From contig NZ_OZ242342.1 of the NCBI RefSeq assembly GCF_965208555.1, positions 930,001-994,000 on the forward strand: a stretch of 64,000 bases of DNA. Reading direction: 5' to 3'. Position 1 is the first letter of the stretch. Each line of letters opens with the position of its first letter. The notes below the pieces were generated by a model. That model was not told the DNA's origin and searched no databases. It was given only the letters and a program-made list of their open reading frames with translations. The translations under genes were made by a program, and so were the position numbers. Source of the DNA: Poriferisodalis sp965208555 (GTDB taxonomy: Bacteria > Actinomycetota > Acidimicrobiia > Acidimicrobiales > Poriferisodalaceae). Below are positions 7,463 to 16,199 of the stretch, piece after piece.

Positions 7463-8359
7463 ATGAAGATCCGGATCGGCTTCGGGCTGGGCACGCGCAG
7501 CTTCACCAACGACCACGCCACGTTCGACCCGTTCGTGGACGCGCTGGAGGACAACGGCTTCGACTCGCTGTGGCTGAGCGAACGGCTCGGCGGCGAATGC
7601 CCCGACCCGATCGTGGGTCTCGCCTATGCAGCAGGCCGCACCAAGCGCATGAAGTTCGGCATGTCGGTGCTGGTACTGCCCGGCCGGAACCTGGCCGTGC
7701 TGGCCAAGGAGCTCGCCAGCCTCGACCGCCTGTCCGACGGCCGGCTGCTGCCCGCGTTCGGGTTGGGCGTTGCCGATGTGCATGAGCAGGCGGCGTTCGG
7801 CGTCGAGCGTCGCCAGCGGGCGAAGATGTTCAACGAGGCCCTGCCGCTGCTGAAGCGCTTCTGGGAGGACGAGCCCGTCACCCACCACGGCGATTGGTAC
7901 CACTACGACGAGGTCTCGCTGCTGCCCAAGCCGGCCCAGAAGCCCATGGACATCTGGCTCGGCGGTGCAGCCGAAGTCGAGCTGCGCCGCTGCGGTCGCT
8001 TCGGCGACGGGTGGCTGCCGTCGTTCTGCACTCCTGACATTGCCGCGGCCGGCTGGAAGATCGTGAACGAGGCCGCCGACGAGCACGAACGCTGGATGGA
8101 TCCCGAGCACTTCGGCGTGCTCATCCCCTATACGCACGGCGACATCAGCCCCGGCTACAAGGCCATCCTCGAACGGCGGGCGCCCGACGCGGACCCCGGC
8201 GACATCATCCCGACCGGCTGGGACGGCCTGCGCGACCAGATACAGCGTTTCATCGAGGTGGGCGCGTCGAAGTTCGTGCCGGTCCTGGTCGGCGAGCCCG
8301 AGGACTGGTTCGCAGAGCTCGAAGGCGTCGCCAGCGCCGTCCTGCCGCTGCAGAACTAG
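7463..8359 (+). CDS. luciferase-like (LLM) F420-dependent oxidoreductase
   Basis: The 298-residue TIM-barrel protein of the bacterial luciferase-like family begins MKIRIGFGLGTRSF. It contains LWLSERLGG near 40, VLVLPGRNLAVLAKELASLDRLSDGR (positions about 70-95), and AFGLGVADVHEQAAFGV. Actinobacterial members usually use coenzyme F420, sometimes FMN. ATG 7463 is preferred over the in-frame GTG at 7454. The stop overlaps the livF stop tail to tail by 4 nt. The substrate is unknown. Confidence 0.85.
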   Translation: MKIRIGFGLGTRSFTNDHATFDPFVDALEDNGFDSLWLSERLGGECPDPIVGLAYAAGRTKRMKFGMSVLVLPGRNLAVLAKELASLDRLSDGRLLPAFGLGVADVHEQAAFGVERRQRAKMFNEALPLLKRFWEDEPVTHHGDWYHYDEVSLLPKPAQKPMDIWLGGAAEVELRRCGRFGDGWLPSFCTPDIAAAGWKIVNEAADEHERWMDPEHFGVLIPYTHGDISPGYKAILERRAPDADPGDIIPTGWDGLRDQIQRFIEVGASKFVPVLVGEPEDWFAELEGVASAVLPLQN

Positions 8360-9156
8360 CCCGGCTCGCCCGAGCCTGCTGCTGCGTCGCCGCCGTCCTT
8401 GCCGCCGCCCAGGTAGGAGGTACGCAGCGCCGGGTTGGCCAGCAAGGCCTCGGCGGTGTCGTCCAGCACGACCCGGCCCGTCTGCAGCACCCAGCCCCGG
8501 TCGGCGATGCCGAGCGCCATGTTGGCGTTCTGCTCCACCATGAACACGGTCATGCCGGCCTCGTGAATCTGTGAGATCAGCTCGAAGTTCTGCTGCACCA
8601 GTGCCGGCGCCAAGCCCATCGACGGCTCGTCCATCAGCAGGACGCGGGGCTGCGACATCAGCGCCCGGCCGATGGCCACCATCTGCTGCTCGCCGCCCGA
8701 CAGCGTGCCGGCCTTCTGGCCGAGCCGCTCTTTGACGCGGGGGAACAGCTCGAAGACCCGCTCCAAGTCGGCAGCGATGGCGTCGCTGTCCTTGCGGAGA
8801 TAGGCGCCGAGCTGGAGGTTCTCGCGCACGGTGAGGCGCTTGAACAGGCGGCGATTCTCGGGAACCATCGTGATGCCGCGGGCCACCCGGTAGCTCGTCG
8901 GCCGGTCGTTGACCACCTCGCCGTCCAGCACGACCTCGCCCGAGGTCGGCGTGAGCATGCCCAGCAGCGTCTTGAGCGTGGTGGACTTCCCGCTGGCGTT
9001 GCCGCCCAGCAGGCACACCAGCTCGCCCTCATAGATCGACAGATCCACATCGCGCAGCGCGTGCACCGCCCCGTAGTGCGCGTTGACCCCGCGCATCTCC
9101 AGCAGCGGCGTGGCCGCCGAGCTGGTCGCGGCGCTGCTCGCCGTGCTGCCCGTCAC
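8356..9156 (-). CDS. livF: branched-chain amino-acid ABC transporter ATPase LivF
   Basis: One of the two cytoplasmic ATPases powering import by the Liv-type transporter. In the 266 residues the Walker A is GGNASGKST, the signature LSGGEQQM, the Walker B VLLMDEPS, and MVEQNA holds the switch region typical of LivF. GTG 9156 is the start because it overlaps the livG stop as GTGA, the same arrangement used throughout the operon. About 20 poorly conserved residues precede the fold. It is the last gene of livJHMGF. Confidence 0.93.
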   Translation of the reverse strand: MTGSTASSAATSSAATPLLEMRGVNAHYGAVHALRDVDLSIYEGELVCLLGGNASGKSTTLKTLLGMLTPTSGEVVLDGEVVNDRPTSYRVARGITMVPENRRLFKRLTVRENLQLGAYLRKDSDAIAADLERVFELFPRVKERLGQKAGTLSGGEQQMVAIGRALMSQPRVLLMDEPSMGLAPALVQQNFELISQIHEAGMTVFMVEQNANMALGIADRGWVLQTGRVVLDDTAEALLANPALRTSYLGGGKDGGDAAAGSGEPG

Positions 9157-9944
9157 CGGGCTGCCCCGTGACCCAGGTATGCCTCGATGACCTGGGGATT
9201 CACCGAGACATCCGCGTAGTCGCCTTCGGCGATCTTGATGCCGTGGTCCAGCACCACCACCCGGTCCGAGACTTCGCGGACCACCTCCATGTCGTGCTCG
9301 ATGACCACGATGGCAAAGCCCCACTCGTCGCGCAGCCGCCCGATCAGCCCGGTCAGCTCGGCCGACTCGGTGGGGTTCATGCCCGCCACCGGCTCGTCCA
9401 GCAGGATCAGCTTGGGCTGGGTGGCCATGGCCCGCGCGATCTCGAGACGGCGACGGTTGGCGTACGACAGCGTGAATGCCGGCTGATCGAAGCGGTAGCC
9501 CGTAAGCCGGCTGCCGAAGAACGACAGCACCTGCTTGCCGCGCTCGCGGATCTCCTCCTCCTCGCGCCGAAAGGCCTTGGTGAACAGCAGCGCCCCAGCG
9601 ACGCTCTGGCGGGTCCGGCAGTGCTGGGAGACCATGACGTTCTCCAGCACCGTCATGTTGGCGAACAGCCGGACGTTCTGGAACGTGCGGGCGATGCCGC
9701 GTGCAGTCACCCGGTTGGGGTCGAGGCCGATGAGCGATTCGCCCTCGAACAGGATGTCGCCCTCGCTAGCAGCAACCGTGGCAGTGACGGCGTTGAACAG
9801 CGTGGTCTTGCCGGCGCCGTTCGGCCCGATCACCGAAACGATCTCGCCTGGGTAGACGGCCAGGTCCAGCCCGTCGAGGGCATGCAGGCCGCCGAAGTCC
9901 ACGCTGAGGCCACGCGTCTCCAGGATCGGGGCGTCGGCGGTCAT
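9153..9944 (-). CDS. livG: branched-chain amino-acid ABC transporter ATPase LivG
   Basis: The second ATPase of the Liv transporter, 263 residues. The Walker A is GPNGAGKTT, the Walker B LILLDEPVAGMNP (the LivG-specific form), and VVIEHDMEVV carries the His switch. The signature reads LSYANRRRLEIARAM, where LivG proteins normally have YGQ; the Gly of the ABC signature is Ala here. The gene overlaps livM by 4 nt upstream and livF by 4 nt downstream. Confidence 0.93.
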   Translation of the reverse strand: MTADAPILETRGLSVDFGGLHALDGLDLAVYPGEIVSVIGPNGAGKTTLFNAVTATVAASEGDILFEGESLIGLDPNRVTARGIARTFQNVRLFANMTVLENVMVSQHCRTRQSVAGALLFTKAFRREEEEIRERGKQVLSFFGSRLTGYRFDQPAFTLSYANRRRLEIARAMATQPKLILLDEPVAGMNPTESAELTGLIGRLRDEWGFAIVVIEHDMEVVREVSDRVVVLDHGIKIAEGDYADVSVNPQVIEAYLGHGAAR

Positions 9945-11812
9945 GATTCGCGCCCGCCCGTCTCGCCGCCGCCCGTCTCATCGTCATGAGTCTCGCCCCG
10001 CAACCAGGCGTCTTGCGCCATCTCCTCCTGGTGCAGCTCACGGGTGCGGCGCACGCTGGGGATGAGACCCTCGGGCCGGGCCAGCATCATCCACACCAGC
10101 AGGGCCCCGTAGATCAGCAGCTTGAACTCGGAGAACTCAGCCAGCAGGCCCGGCTGCTTCGGACCGCCCAGCACGCCGATCAGCACCGCCGAGCCGGCGA
10201 TGACGCCGACGATGCTGCCCATCCCGCCGAAGATCACCACCACCAAGATGACGATCGAAACCAGAATCAGGAAGCTGGCGGGGAACACCGAGCCCACCTT
10301 CGCCGAAAAGATCGCCCCGCTGAACGATCCCAGCACCGCACCCACCACGAACGCCAGCAGCTTGACGTTGACCGTGTTGATGCCCATGGCCTCGGCCACG
10401 GTCTCGTCCTCACGCACCGCCATCCAGGCCCGCCCAATACGCGAGCGCTCCAGCCGCCACGACACATAGATCGCGATCGCACAGAAGGCGAGCACCAGGT
10501 AGAAGACGCTGCGCGGATCGGTGCCGGCCACGGTGGCCAGGCCGAAGATCTCCGCACCCGGGATGTTGGTGATGCCCTGCGAGCCGCCGAACCAGCCCGA
10601 CAGCCAGTCCGACAGGAACAGCAGCCGGATGATCTCGCCGAAGCCCAGCGTGACGATGGCCAGGTAGTCGCCGCGCATGCGGATGACCGGGGCGCCGATG
10701 AACAGCCCGACTAGCCCGGTCAGGATCACCACGCCGATGAGCGCCACGAACCAGGGCAGCTCGGGATTGATCCGCGGCGAGGTGGCGGCGGTGAGCACTG
10801 CAGCGCTGTAGCTGCCGACGGCGAAGAACGCCACGTAGCCCAAGTCGAGAATGCCGGCCAGCCCGACCACCACGTTGAGGCCGAGCGCCAGCAGCACGAA
10901 CAACCCGACGTTGGCCAGCAGCTCGTTGGTCAGCTTGCCGGCGAACATCGGCAGGATCACCAGCACAGCACCCGTCGCCAGGATCAGCCCGAGGTGCGCC
11001 CGATTGCGGGCAGGGCCTTCCAGCGAGTCGATGCGGGCCCGGGCCTGCTTGACGCGGCCGCGCCCGGCCACGGCCAGCACCGCCGACCCGAGCCCCAGCG
11101 CGATCGCACCGCTGACGGTCAGCCCGCCCCGGGGGGCGTAGAACCAGTCGACCACCCCGTCGATGCCCATGCCCTCGGCCAGGTCGGTGGTGAGCGATTC
11201 CAGAACTGCAGCACCGAACAGGGTGAGCACGACGGTCCAGAGCACTCGCTTCGCGAGCGCCGGAATGACATGTAGCAGCCCGCCGGCCGCGCCGATGACC
11301 ATGCCCAAGACGAGCCAGATCACTACCGCGAACGCCGCGCCGCGGTCGAACGCCAGCAGGTCCGCCAGGATCGGGCTCCAGTTGACGAGCGGTTCGCGCA
11401 GGTCGAAGTTCGCGATGAGGATCGCCAGCAGCGACAGCCCGCCGCCGACCATCGCACCGCAGGCGGCCCCTCCGACCACCTCATGCGCGCCGGGGCCGTA
11501 GTACGGCACGCCCTCACGCCGGACCTGGTGCCCCACACGGCTGCCCGCTGCGAACGGCAGCACGACCAGCGACAGGTACCCCAGGCTGAGGAGGCCCTCG
11601 ATGATCGCCCGGCCGTCGAGCTTGACCGGCATGTTGGACAAGGAGATGAAGATCTGCCCGATGGCGCCAATGGCTCCCATGCGTGCGATGCGACGCCAGT
11701 CCTGCGCGAACGGCGGGCGCGGCGGTGCGCTTTCGGCGGCGGTGCCCGGTTCAGCGTCGGGCCGAGGTCCGGGTTCCGGCGCGGTGGCGGGCGGCGGTTC
11801 GGCGAGGCTCAC
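9941..11812 (-). CDS. livM: branched-chain amino-acid ABC permease LivM with large N-terminal extension
   Basis: The C-terminal ~340 residues are a normal LivM permease: ALGLNVVVGLAGILDLGYVA, AVREDETVAEAMGIN (the EAA-like coupling loop), and LARPEGLIPS near the end. The protein is 623 residues, roughly 270 longer than most LivM. The extra part has a Pro/Ala/Glu-rich cytoplasmic start (1-37) and several hydrophobic segments (about 45-110, 120-165, 175-215, 245-270). Such extensions occur in some actinobacterial LivM, but their role is not established. ATG 11812 overlaps the livH stop by 4 nt, so the long form is the translated one. Confidence 0.9.
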   Translation of the reverse strand: MSLAEPPPATAPEPGPRPDAEPGTAAESAPPRPPFAQDWRRIARMGAIGAIGQIFISLSNMPVKLDGRAIIEGLLSLGYLSLVVLPFAAGSRVGHQVRREGVPYYGPGAHEVVGGAACGAMVGGGLSLLAILIANFDLREPLVNWSPILADLLAFDRGAAFAVVIWLVLGMVIGAAGGLLHVIPALAKRVLWTVVLTLFGAAVLESLTTDLAEGMGIDGVVDWFYAPRGGLTVSGAIALGLGSAVLAVAGRGRVKQARARIDSLEGPARNRAHLGLILATGAVLVILPMFAGKLTNELLANVGLFVLLALGLNVVVGLAGILDLGYVAFFAVGSYSAAVLTAATSPRINPELPWFVALIGVVILTGLVGLFIGAPVIRMRGDYLAIVTLGFGEIIRLLFLSDWLSGWFGGSQGITNIPGAEIFGLATVAGTDPRSVFYLVLAFCAIAIYVSWRLERSRIGRAWMAVREDETVAEAMGINTVNVKLLAFVVGAVLGSFSGAIFSAKVGSVFPASFLILVSIVILVVVIFGGMGSIVGVIAGSAVLIGVLGGPKQPGLLAEFSEFKLLIYGALLVWMMLARPEGLIPSVRRTRELHQEEMAQDAWLRGETHDDETGGGETGGRES

Positions 11813-12942
11813 GTCCGGTCCTCCGCCGGCAGACGCTCGCCGAAGAGGCCGGACGGCTTCACGAGCAGCACGATGATGAGCATGGAGAATGCGATAGCGT
11901 CACGAAGCTGCGAGACGCCGCTCACACCCAGCGGTTCCAGGATCAGCAGCGGCCCGACCGATTCGGCCACGCCGATCGACAACCCACCGACCATCGCGCC
12001 GCCCAGATGCCCGATGCCGCCCACGACCGCCGCGCTGAACGCCTTGATGCCCGGCAGGAATCCCATGGTGTGGGTGACGCTGCGGAACAGGATCCCCCAC
12101 AGGATCCCGGCCATCCCGGCCATCGCACCGCCCACCGCGAACACCTTCACGATGGTGCGGTTCACGTCGATGCCCATGAGCGCCGCTATCTCGGCATCCT
12201 CGGCCACGGCGCGCATCGCCTTGCCGGTTTTGGTGCGATCGACGTAGTACCACAGCGCGGCCATCGACAGCGCGGCCACCACCACGACGAGGATCTTGGC
12301 GCCCTCGATCTGCAGGAACGTGTGCTTAGCCTTCACCCAGTCGGGCACGTCGGGGTAGGGCTTGCTGGCCGGGCCCAGCAGCACGACGGACGCGTTCTGC
12401 AGGAAGAACGACACGCCGATCGAGGTGATGAGTGGAATCAGCCGCGGCGAGCCGCGCAGTGGCCGGTAGGCGACCCGCTCCATGATCACCGCGGTCAGCG
12501 ACGACACGATGATCGACACCACCACGATGAACACCAGCGAGCCGATGAAGTTCGACTCCCACAGGCCCGCGTCGGCCAGTTTGTTCGAGGTGATCATGCC
12601 GGTCATGGCGCCCACCATGAACACCTCGCCGTGGGCGAAGTTGATGAACCCCAGCACGCCGTAGACCATCGAATAGCCGAGCGCTATCAGCCCGTACATC
12701 GAACCCTGCGCGACCCCCGAGACCACCAGCCCCCGGAACTGCGCTCCGGTGAGGCCAGTGGCATCGGGGTTCGCCCAGCGGGCGAATGGATTGTCAGGGT
12801 TGATCTCTTGGGCGATAAAGGCCGTGAATCCGACGATCAGGACGATCAGCACCGCCACCCGGATGACCGTGAGGAACCGGTCGATGCCGGTCCTGGAACT
12901 TCGATGGCCGCGATGCCTGGGGCCTTTTGCGGCACGAATCAC
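11809..12942 (-). CDS. livH: branched-chain amino-acid ABC permease LivH
   Basis: A membrane permease of 377 residues that pairs with LivM. Recognisable parts are a first membrane segment at about 25-45, GLIALGYSMVYGVLGFINFAHGE (a LivH hallmark, about 85-107), PLITSIGVSFFLQ, and the coupling loop AVAEDAEIAALMGIDV. GLFGERLP near the C-terminus is also typical. GTG 12942 is used as the start; about 20 basic residues precede the first membrane segment. Second gene of the operon, 61 nt after livJ. Confidence 0.92.
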   Translation of the reverse strand: MIRAAKGPRHRGHRSSRTGIDRFLTVIRVAVLIVLIVGFTAFIAQEINPDNPFARWANPDATGLTGAQFRGLVVSGVAQGSMYGLIALGYSMVYGVLGFINFAHGEVFMVGAMTGMITSNKLADAGLWESNFIGSLVFIVVVSIIVSSLTAVIMERVAYRPLRGSPRLIPLITSIGVSFFLQNASVVLLGPASKPYPDVPDWVKAKHTFLQIEGAKILVVVVAALSMAALWYYVDRTKTGKAMRAVAEDAEIAALMGIDVNRTIVKVFAVGGAMAGMAGILWGILFRSVTHTMGFLPGIKAFSAAVVGGIGHLGGAMVGGLSIGVAESVGPLLILEPLGVSGVSQLRDAIAFSMLIIVLLVKPSGLFGERLPAEDRT

Positions 12943-12950
12943 CGGGTCGC

Positions 12951-13008
12951 GCTCCCGCGGCTAGCGGGGGCCCACTATGTGCACATGAGTCGAGCTGAGA
13001 ATCTCAGC
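12951..13008 (-). promoter_or_regulatory. structured livJ-livH intercistronic region
   Basis: Three palindromes fall in the short gap between livJ and livH. GCTGAG (12994-12999) pairs with CTCAGC (13003-13008) across the livJ stop codon. ATGTGCACAT (12977-12986) is a perfect palindrome. GCTCCCGC (12951-12958) pairs with GCGGGGGC (12964-12971) with one G-U. Such hairpins often protect the upstream binding-protein mRNA or partly terminate, making more binding protein than permease. The role here is inferred from position. Confidence 0.5.
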
Positions 13009-14353
13009 GGGCATACGCATAAACCACGTTCTGCATACTCGCCGCGGCGTTCTCCTCACCGCCGAGGTTCTGAATAACCGTGATCCGAGATGCGCCGCAG
13101 TCACCGAATTCGTCACAGTTGATCGTGCCGATCAAACCGCTGTAGCCCTGGACGCTGTCGAGGTAGTTGCGGATGCCTTGGCGGTCGACATGGAGATTCC
13201 CATCGGCATCTACGTAGGACGCAGCTGCAATCGCCTCCAACAGCAACGTCGTTGCATCGTAGGCATGGGCCCAAAATGGCGCTGCAGGAACCTCGCCATA
13301 CAGCTGCTCATACGCCGTCAAGAACTCATCCGCGGTCTTGCCGGTGCTCTGGTTCACGTTCTCACCGAAGCGAGTATCGGGACCCGACAGATACATGCCT
13401 GCAGTCTGCGGCAACGCGAGATAGTCGAGATTGAGGAGGCCGTCAGCGCCCATCAGGACGGTGCTCTCCAAGCCCGGAATGCCCGGGGCTTGATCCGCCA
13501 CAAAATCGCCCGCAGGCTGGAAGATCGGGAAGAACAACAACTGGGGTGCACTCGCCGCAATCTCGGTCAGCACTGGCACCATGTCGGTGTCTTCCTTGTT
13601 CAAGGCTGACGCAGCGGTCACCGTGCCGCCGTCGCGCTCGAAGAAGTCCTGGAACGCCTGTGCCAAGCCCTGCGTGTAGGGGTCGCCATCATGGATGGTT
13701 GCCGCCTTGGTGAGTCCGAGATACTCGAGAACGAAAGTGGAAACCGCCTCTCCTTGGGCTCGGTCGTTGTGGGCGGTGCGGTAGTAGCCAATGTTGCGGT
13801 TCTCGCCGACGTTGCCGTCGAGATCGGAGGTGAGCGCGGGTGAAGTGTTGCTGCCTGAGATCAACACCATGCCGGCGTCGGTAATGAGTGGGGCTGCTGC
13901 TACCGCTGCGCCTGAGCAAGAAGTGCCGATGACGCCGAGCACGTCTTCGTCGGCAACGACGATCTGAGCCGCGGCCTGGCCGCCGTCACTAGAGCACAGG
14001 TCGTCCAGCCCCACGCCGACCTCCACGTCGAATCCGTGAATCGAGCCGAAGTGCTCGACAGCGAGCATCGTCGCGCGCTGGTTGGGCAAACCGAGGAAGG
14101 CCACGTCACCGGTGATCGCTTCGAGCGAGCGGATCTGGATAGCACCGCCTGATTCAACCCGGACGACACCGAGCGATCCGTCGCCGAGATGCTCCATCGA
14201 CATCTCACCCTCGGCGTCGCTCATGTCGTCGCCGACGGCGGTGGCCACCGGATCAGGTTCATCCACCTCCTCGGCATCGCCGTCGCCGCACGCCGCAGTA
14301 ACAAGCGAGAGCGCGAACAGTGCCGCCAGTAGTGTCATAGGCCTTCGCCTCAT
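13004..14353 (-). CDS. livJ: branched-chain amino-acid ABC transporter substrate-binding lipoprotein
   Basis: The extracellular ligand-binding protein of the Liv system, 449 residues. The N-terminus MRRRPMTLLAALFALSLVTAAC is given here as positions 1-22: a basic start, a hydrophobic core and a lipobox ending at Cys22. An acidic linker (about 25-55) follows, then a periplasmic-binding type I fold with GVIGTSCSG, ISGSNTSP, and TIHDGDPYTQGLAQAFQDFF. ATG 14353 has a GGGAGGA ribosome site. First gene of livJHMGF, so it probably carries the operon promoter, in the short 37-nt gap to the divergent EamA gene. The ligand could be any of several amino acids or amides. Confidence 0.92.
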   Translation of the reverse strand: MRRRPMTLLAALFALSLVTAACGDGDAEEVDEPDPVATAVGDDMSDAEGEMSMEHLGDGSLGVVRVESGGAIQIRSLEAITGDVAFLGLPNQRATMLAVEHFGSIHGFDVEVGVGLDDLCSSDGGQAAAQIVVADEDVLGVIGTSCSGAAVAAAPLITDAGMVLISGSNTSPALTSDLDGNVGENRNIGYYRTAHNDRAQGEAVSTFVLEYLGLTKAATIHDGDPYTQGLAQAFQDFFERDGGTVTAASALNKEDTDMVPVLTEIAASAPQLLFFPIFQPAGDFVADQAPGIPGLESTVLMGADGLLNLDYLALPQTAGMYLSGPDTRFGENVNQSTGKTADEFLTAYEQLYGEVPAAPFWAHAYDATTLLLEAIAAASYVDADGNLHVDRQGIRNYLDSVQGYSGLIGTINCDEFGDCGASRITVIQNLGGEENAAASMQNVVYAYAR

Positions 14354-14390
14354 GCGAACGTCCTCCCATTCCGATTGATTCAACGATCGT

Positions 14391-15278
14391 ATGCGCTCGC
14401 TATGGCATACCAATCCATCTGGTGCCCCCCGATTCCGCGCTTCACCCGAGGCGTTGTTCGCCGTCGGTGCCGTGTCGCAATACCTGGGCGCCGCTACGGC
14501 GTTCAAACTGTTCAACGACCTGGGGCCAGGCACCGTCGCGCTGCTGAGAGTGGCGGGTGCCGGCGCGGTGATCGTGTTGCTCCGGCGCTCGTGGCGGCGC
14601 CGCTGGTCACGTATCGAGCTGGCATGGACGGCCGCTTTCGGGGCGGCACTCGCGTCGATGAACCTGTTCTTCTACCTCGCCATCGAACGCGTGCCGCTGG
14701 GCAACTCGGTCGCGATCGAGTTCATCGGCCCGATCGCGGTGGCGGCGTTCGGCACCCGCACCGTGCGATCGGGTTGGGCGTTGGCGCTCGCTGTCGCCGG
14801 AGTCGTAGCCCTGGCCGGATTCGCGCCGCCGGAGGCACAGCTCGGCGCGTTGTTCTCGTTGATCGCCGGGGCGCTGTGGGCGGGATACATCATCCTGGGC
14901 CACCGGGTGGCCCGCTCGGGCATGGCGGTGGACGGACTCGGCGTCGGCATGCTCATCGGCGCCGTCGTCATCAGCCCCGCGGGCATGGGCGGTCTGAATG
15001 CCGGCGTGGCAGCACCGCTGCTGCTGGCAGGAGGCGTTGCGGCGGGCATCTTGTCCAACGTCATCCCTTACGGCATCGACCAGCTCGTGATGCAGCGGCT
15101 CGCGCGGGCGCGGTTTGCGTTGCTGCAGGCGCTGCTACCGGTCACCGCGACGCTGATCGGGCTGGTGTGGCTGTCCCAGGTGCCGAACCTTCGTGAGGTG
15201 GCAGGCATCGCAGCCGTGATCGCCGCCATCGTGATCAACCGGGAGTCCGATCCGACGCCTGGCGACGTCGTCCCCTAA
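14391..15278 (+). CDS. EamA-family (RhtA-like) exporter
   Basis: This 295-residue inner-membrane protein has about ten hydrophobic segments in two EamA repeats. The order of features (GPGTVALLRVAGA, NLFFYLAIERVPLGNSVAIEFIGP split across helices 3-4, SNVIPYGIDQL in the second half) matches RhtA-type threonine/homoserine exporters. Substrate specificity cannot be read from sequence. It is divergent from livJ, with only 37 nt between starts. Confidence 0.85.
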   Translation: MRSLWHTNPSGAPRFRASPEALFAVGAVSQYLGAATAFKLFNDLGPGTVALLRVAGAGAVIVLLRRSWRRRWSRIELAWTAAFGAALASMNLFFYLAIERVPLGNSVAIEFIGPIAVAAFGTRTVRSGWALALAVAGVVALAGFAPPEAQLGALFSLIAGALWAGYIILGHRVARSGMAVDGLGVGMLIGAVVISPAGMGGLNAGVAAPLLLAGGVAAGILSNVIPYGIDQLVMQRLARARFALLQALLPVTATLIGLVWLSQVPNLREVAGIAAVIAAIVINRESDPTPGDVVP

Positions 15279-15321
15279 AAGGCAGCGCGGATTAGCGAGC
15301 CTTCTCGTTGCGCCGCCCCGT

Positions 15322-16080
15322 TCAGAACAGCGGGTCGCGCCAAGTGGCTGCGGCTGCCAGCGCTCCCGCGAACGCCGCCGCAGCGATAAGCGCCAGCAGG
15401 CCCCATACCACCAGCGGCGAGCGTCGCACCCTGGTGTCGATCGGCTCGTTCGAGAGCCGCTCCGCCAGCGTGGGAGGGTGACGGCGTCGGCTGGTGTCGC
15501 CGATTGCCAAGCCAGCCAGCACCCCTGCGACGAGCCCGCCGAGGTGACCGCCGATCGAGATGCCGGGAATCAGGAACGAGATGATCACGTTGATGATGAT
15601 CAGGCTGCCGAGCCCGTCTCGCCACGGGTTGCCGCCGCGCAAGTACTCCACGACGTAGGCCGCGCCCATCAGGCCGTACACGGCACCCGAGGCCCCCACC
15701 ACGAACGCGTCGGGTCGCAGCAGCATGGCGCCGGCCGAGCCGCCGAGCAGCGACACCGCGTAGGTGGCGGCCAGCAGCGCTGGACCGACAAAACGCTCGA
15801 GCCGTCGACCCAGCAGGTACAGGACCAGCATGTTGAACAGGAGGTGCCGCAGGTCCGCGTGCAGGAACGTGCCGGTGACGATCCGCCACCATTCGCCCAG
15901 CTCGGCGATGTACGGGCCGGCGGTGCCAAAGCCGTCGAGCGCCGAGAATCGCAGCGAACTGCGGGAGAGCGGCAGGACGCGTGCGAGATCGTGAGTCAGA
16001 AAGAAGACCAGCACCGAGATGCCGCCGAGCACGACCGTCGCTGCCGGCTGCCCGCCTCGCCGAACACCGAGCCCACGCAC
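15322..16080 (-). CDS. rhomboid-family intramembrane serine protease
   Basis: A 252-residue membrane protease that cuts substrates inside the bilayer. The catalytic Ser is S131 in VVGASGAVYGL and the catalytic His is H179 in ISIGGHLGGLVAG. The oxyanion-side HxxxN is H79-N83 (LRHLLFN). WWRIVTGTFLHAD precedes the second helix as in active rhomboids. Six core helices plus one C-terminal segment (about 225-245). GTG 16080 is the start. Divergent from the AlkD-like gene. Substrates are unknown. Confidence 0.92.
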   Translation of the reverse strand: MRGLGVRRGGQPAATVVLGGISVLVFFLTHDLARVLPLSRSSLRFSALDGFGTAGPYIAELGEWWRIVTGTFLHADLRHLLFNMLVLYLLGRRLERFVGPALLAATYAVSLLGGSAGAMLLRPDAFVVGASGAVYGLMGAAYVVEYLRGGNPWRDGLGSLIIINVIISFLIPGISIGGHLGGLVAGVLAGLAIGDTSRRRHPPTLAERLSNEPIDTRVRRSPLVVWGLLALIAAAAFAGALAAAATWRDPLF

Positions 16081-16199
16081 GAGCCTGAACCCTACGAGTT
16101 GTGCGGGTGCAGGCGGATGCAGCGCGCAGTAGCGTCGCGTCTCCTCGTCCGTGTGACTTTCTACATATCCATGAAGGACGCCCGGGAAGGTTTGGTGCC

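Noticed and set aside
6782..9016. 744-codon minus-strand open frame spanning the LLM gene
   Set aside because: It covers parts of livF, the LLM gene and the SDR in the wrong frame or strand, and its translation has no recognisable domain.
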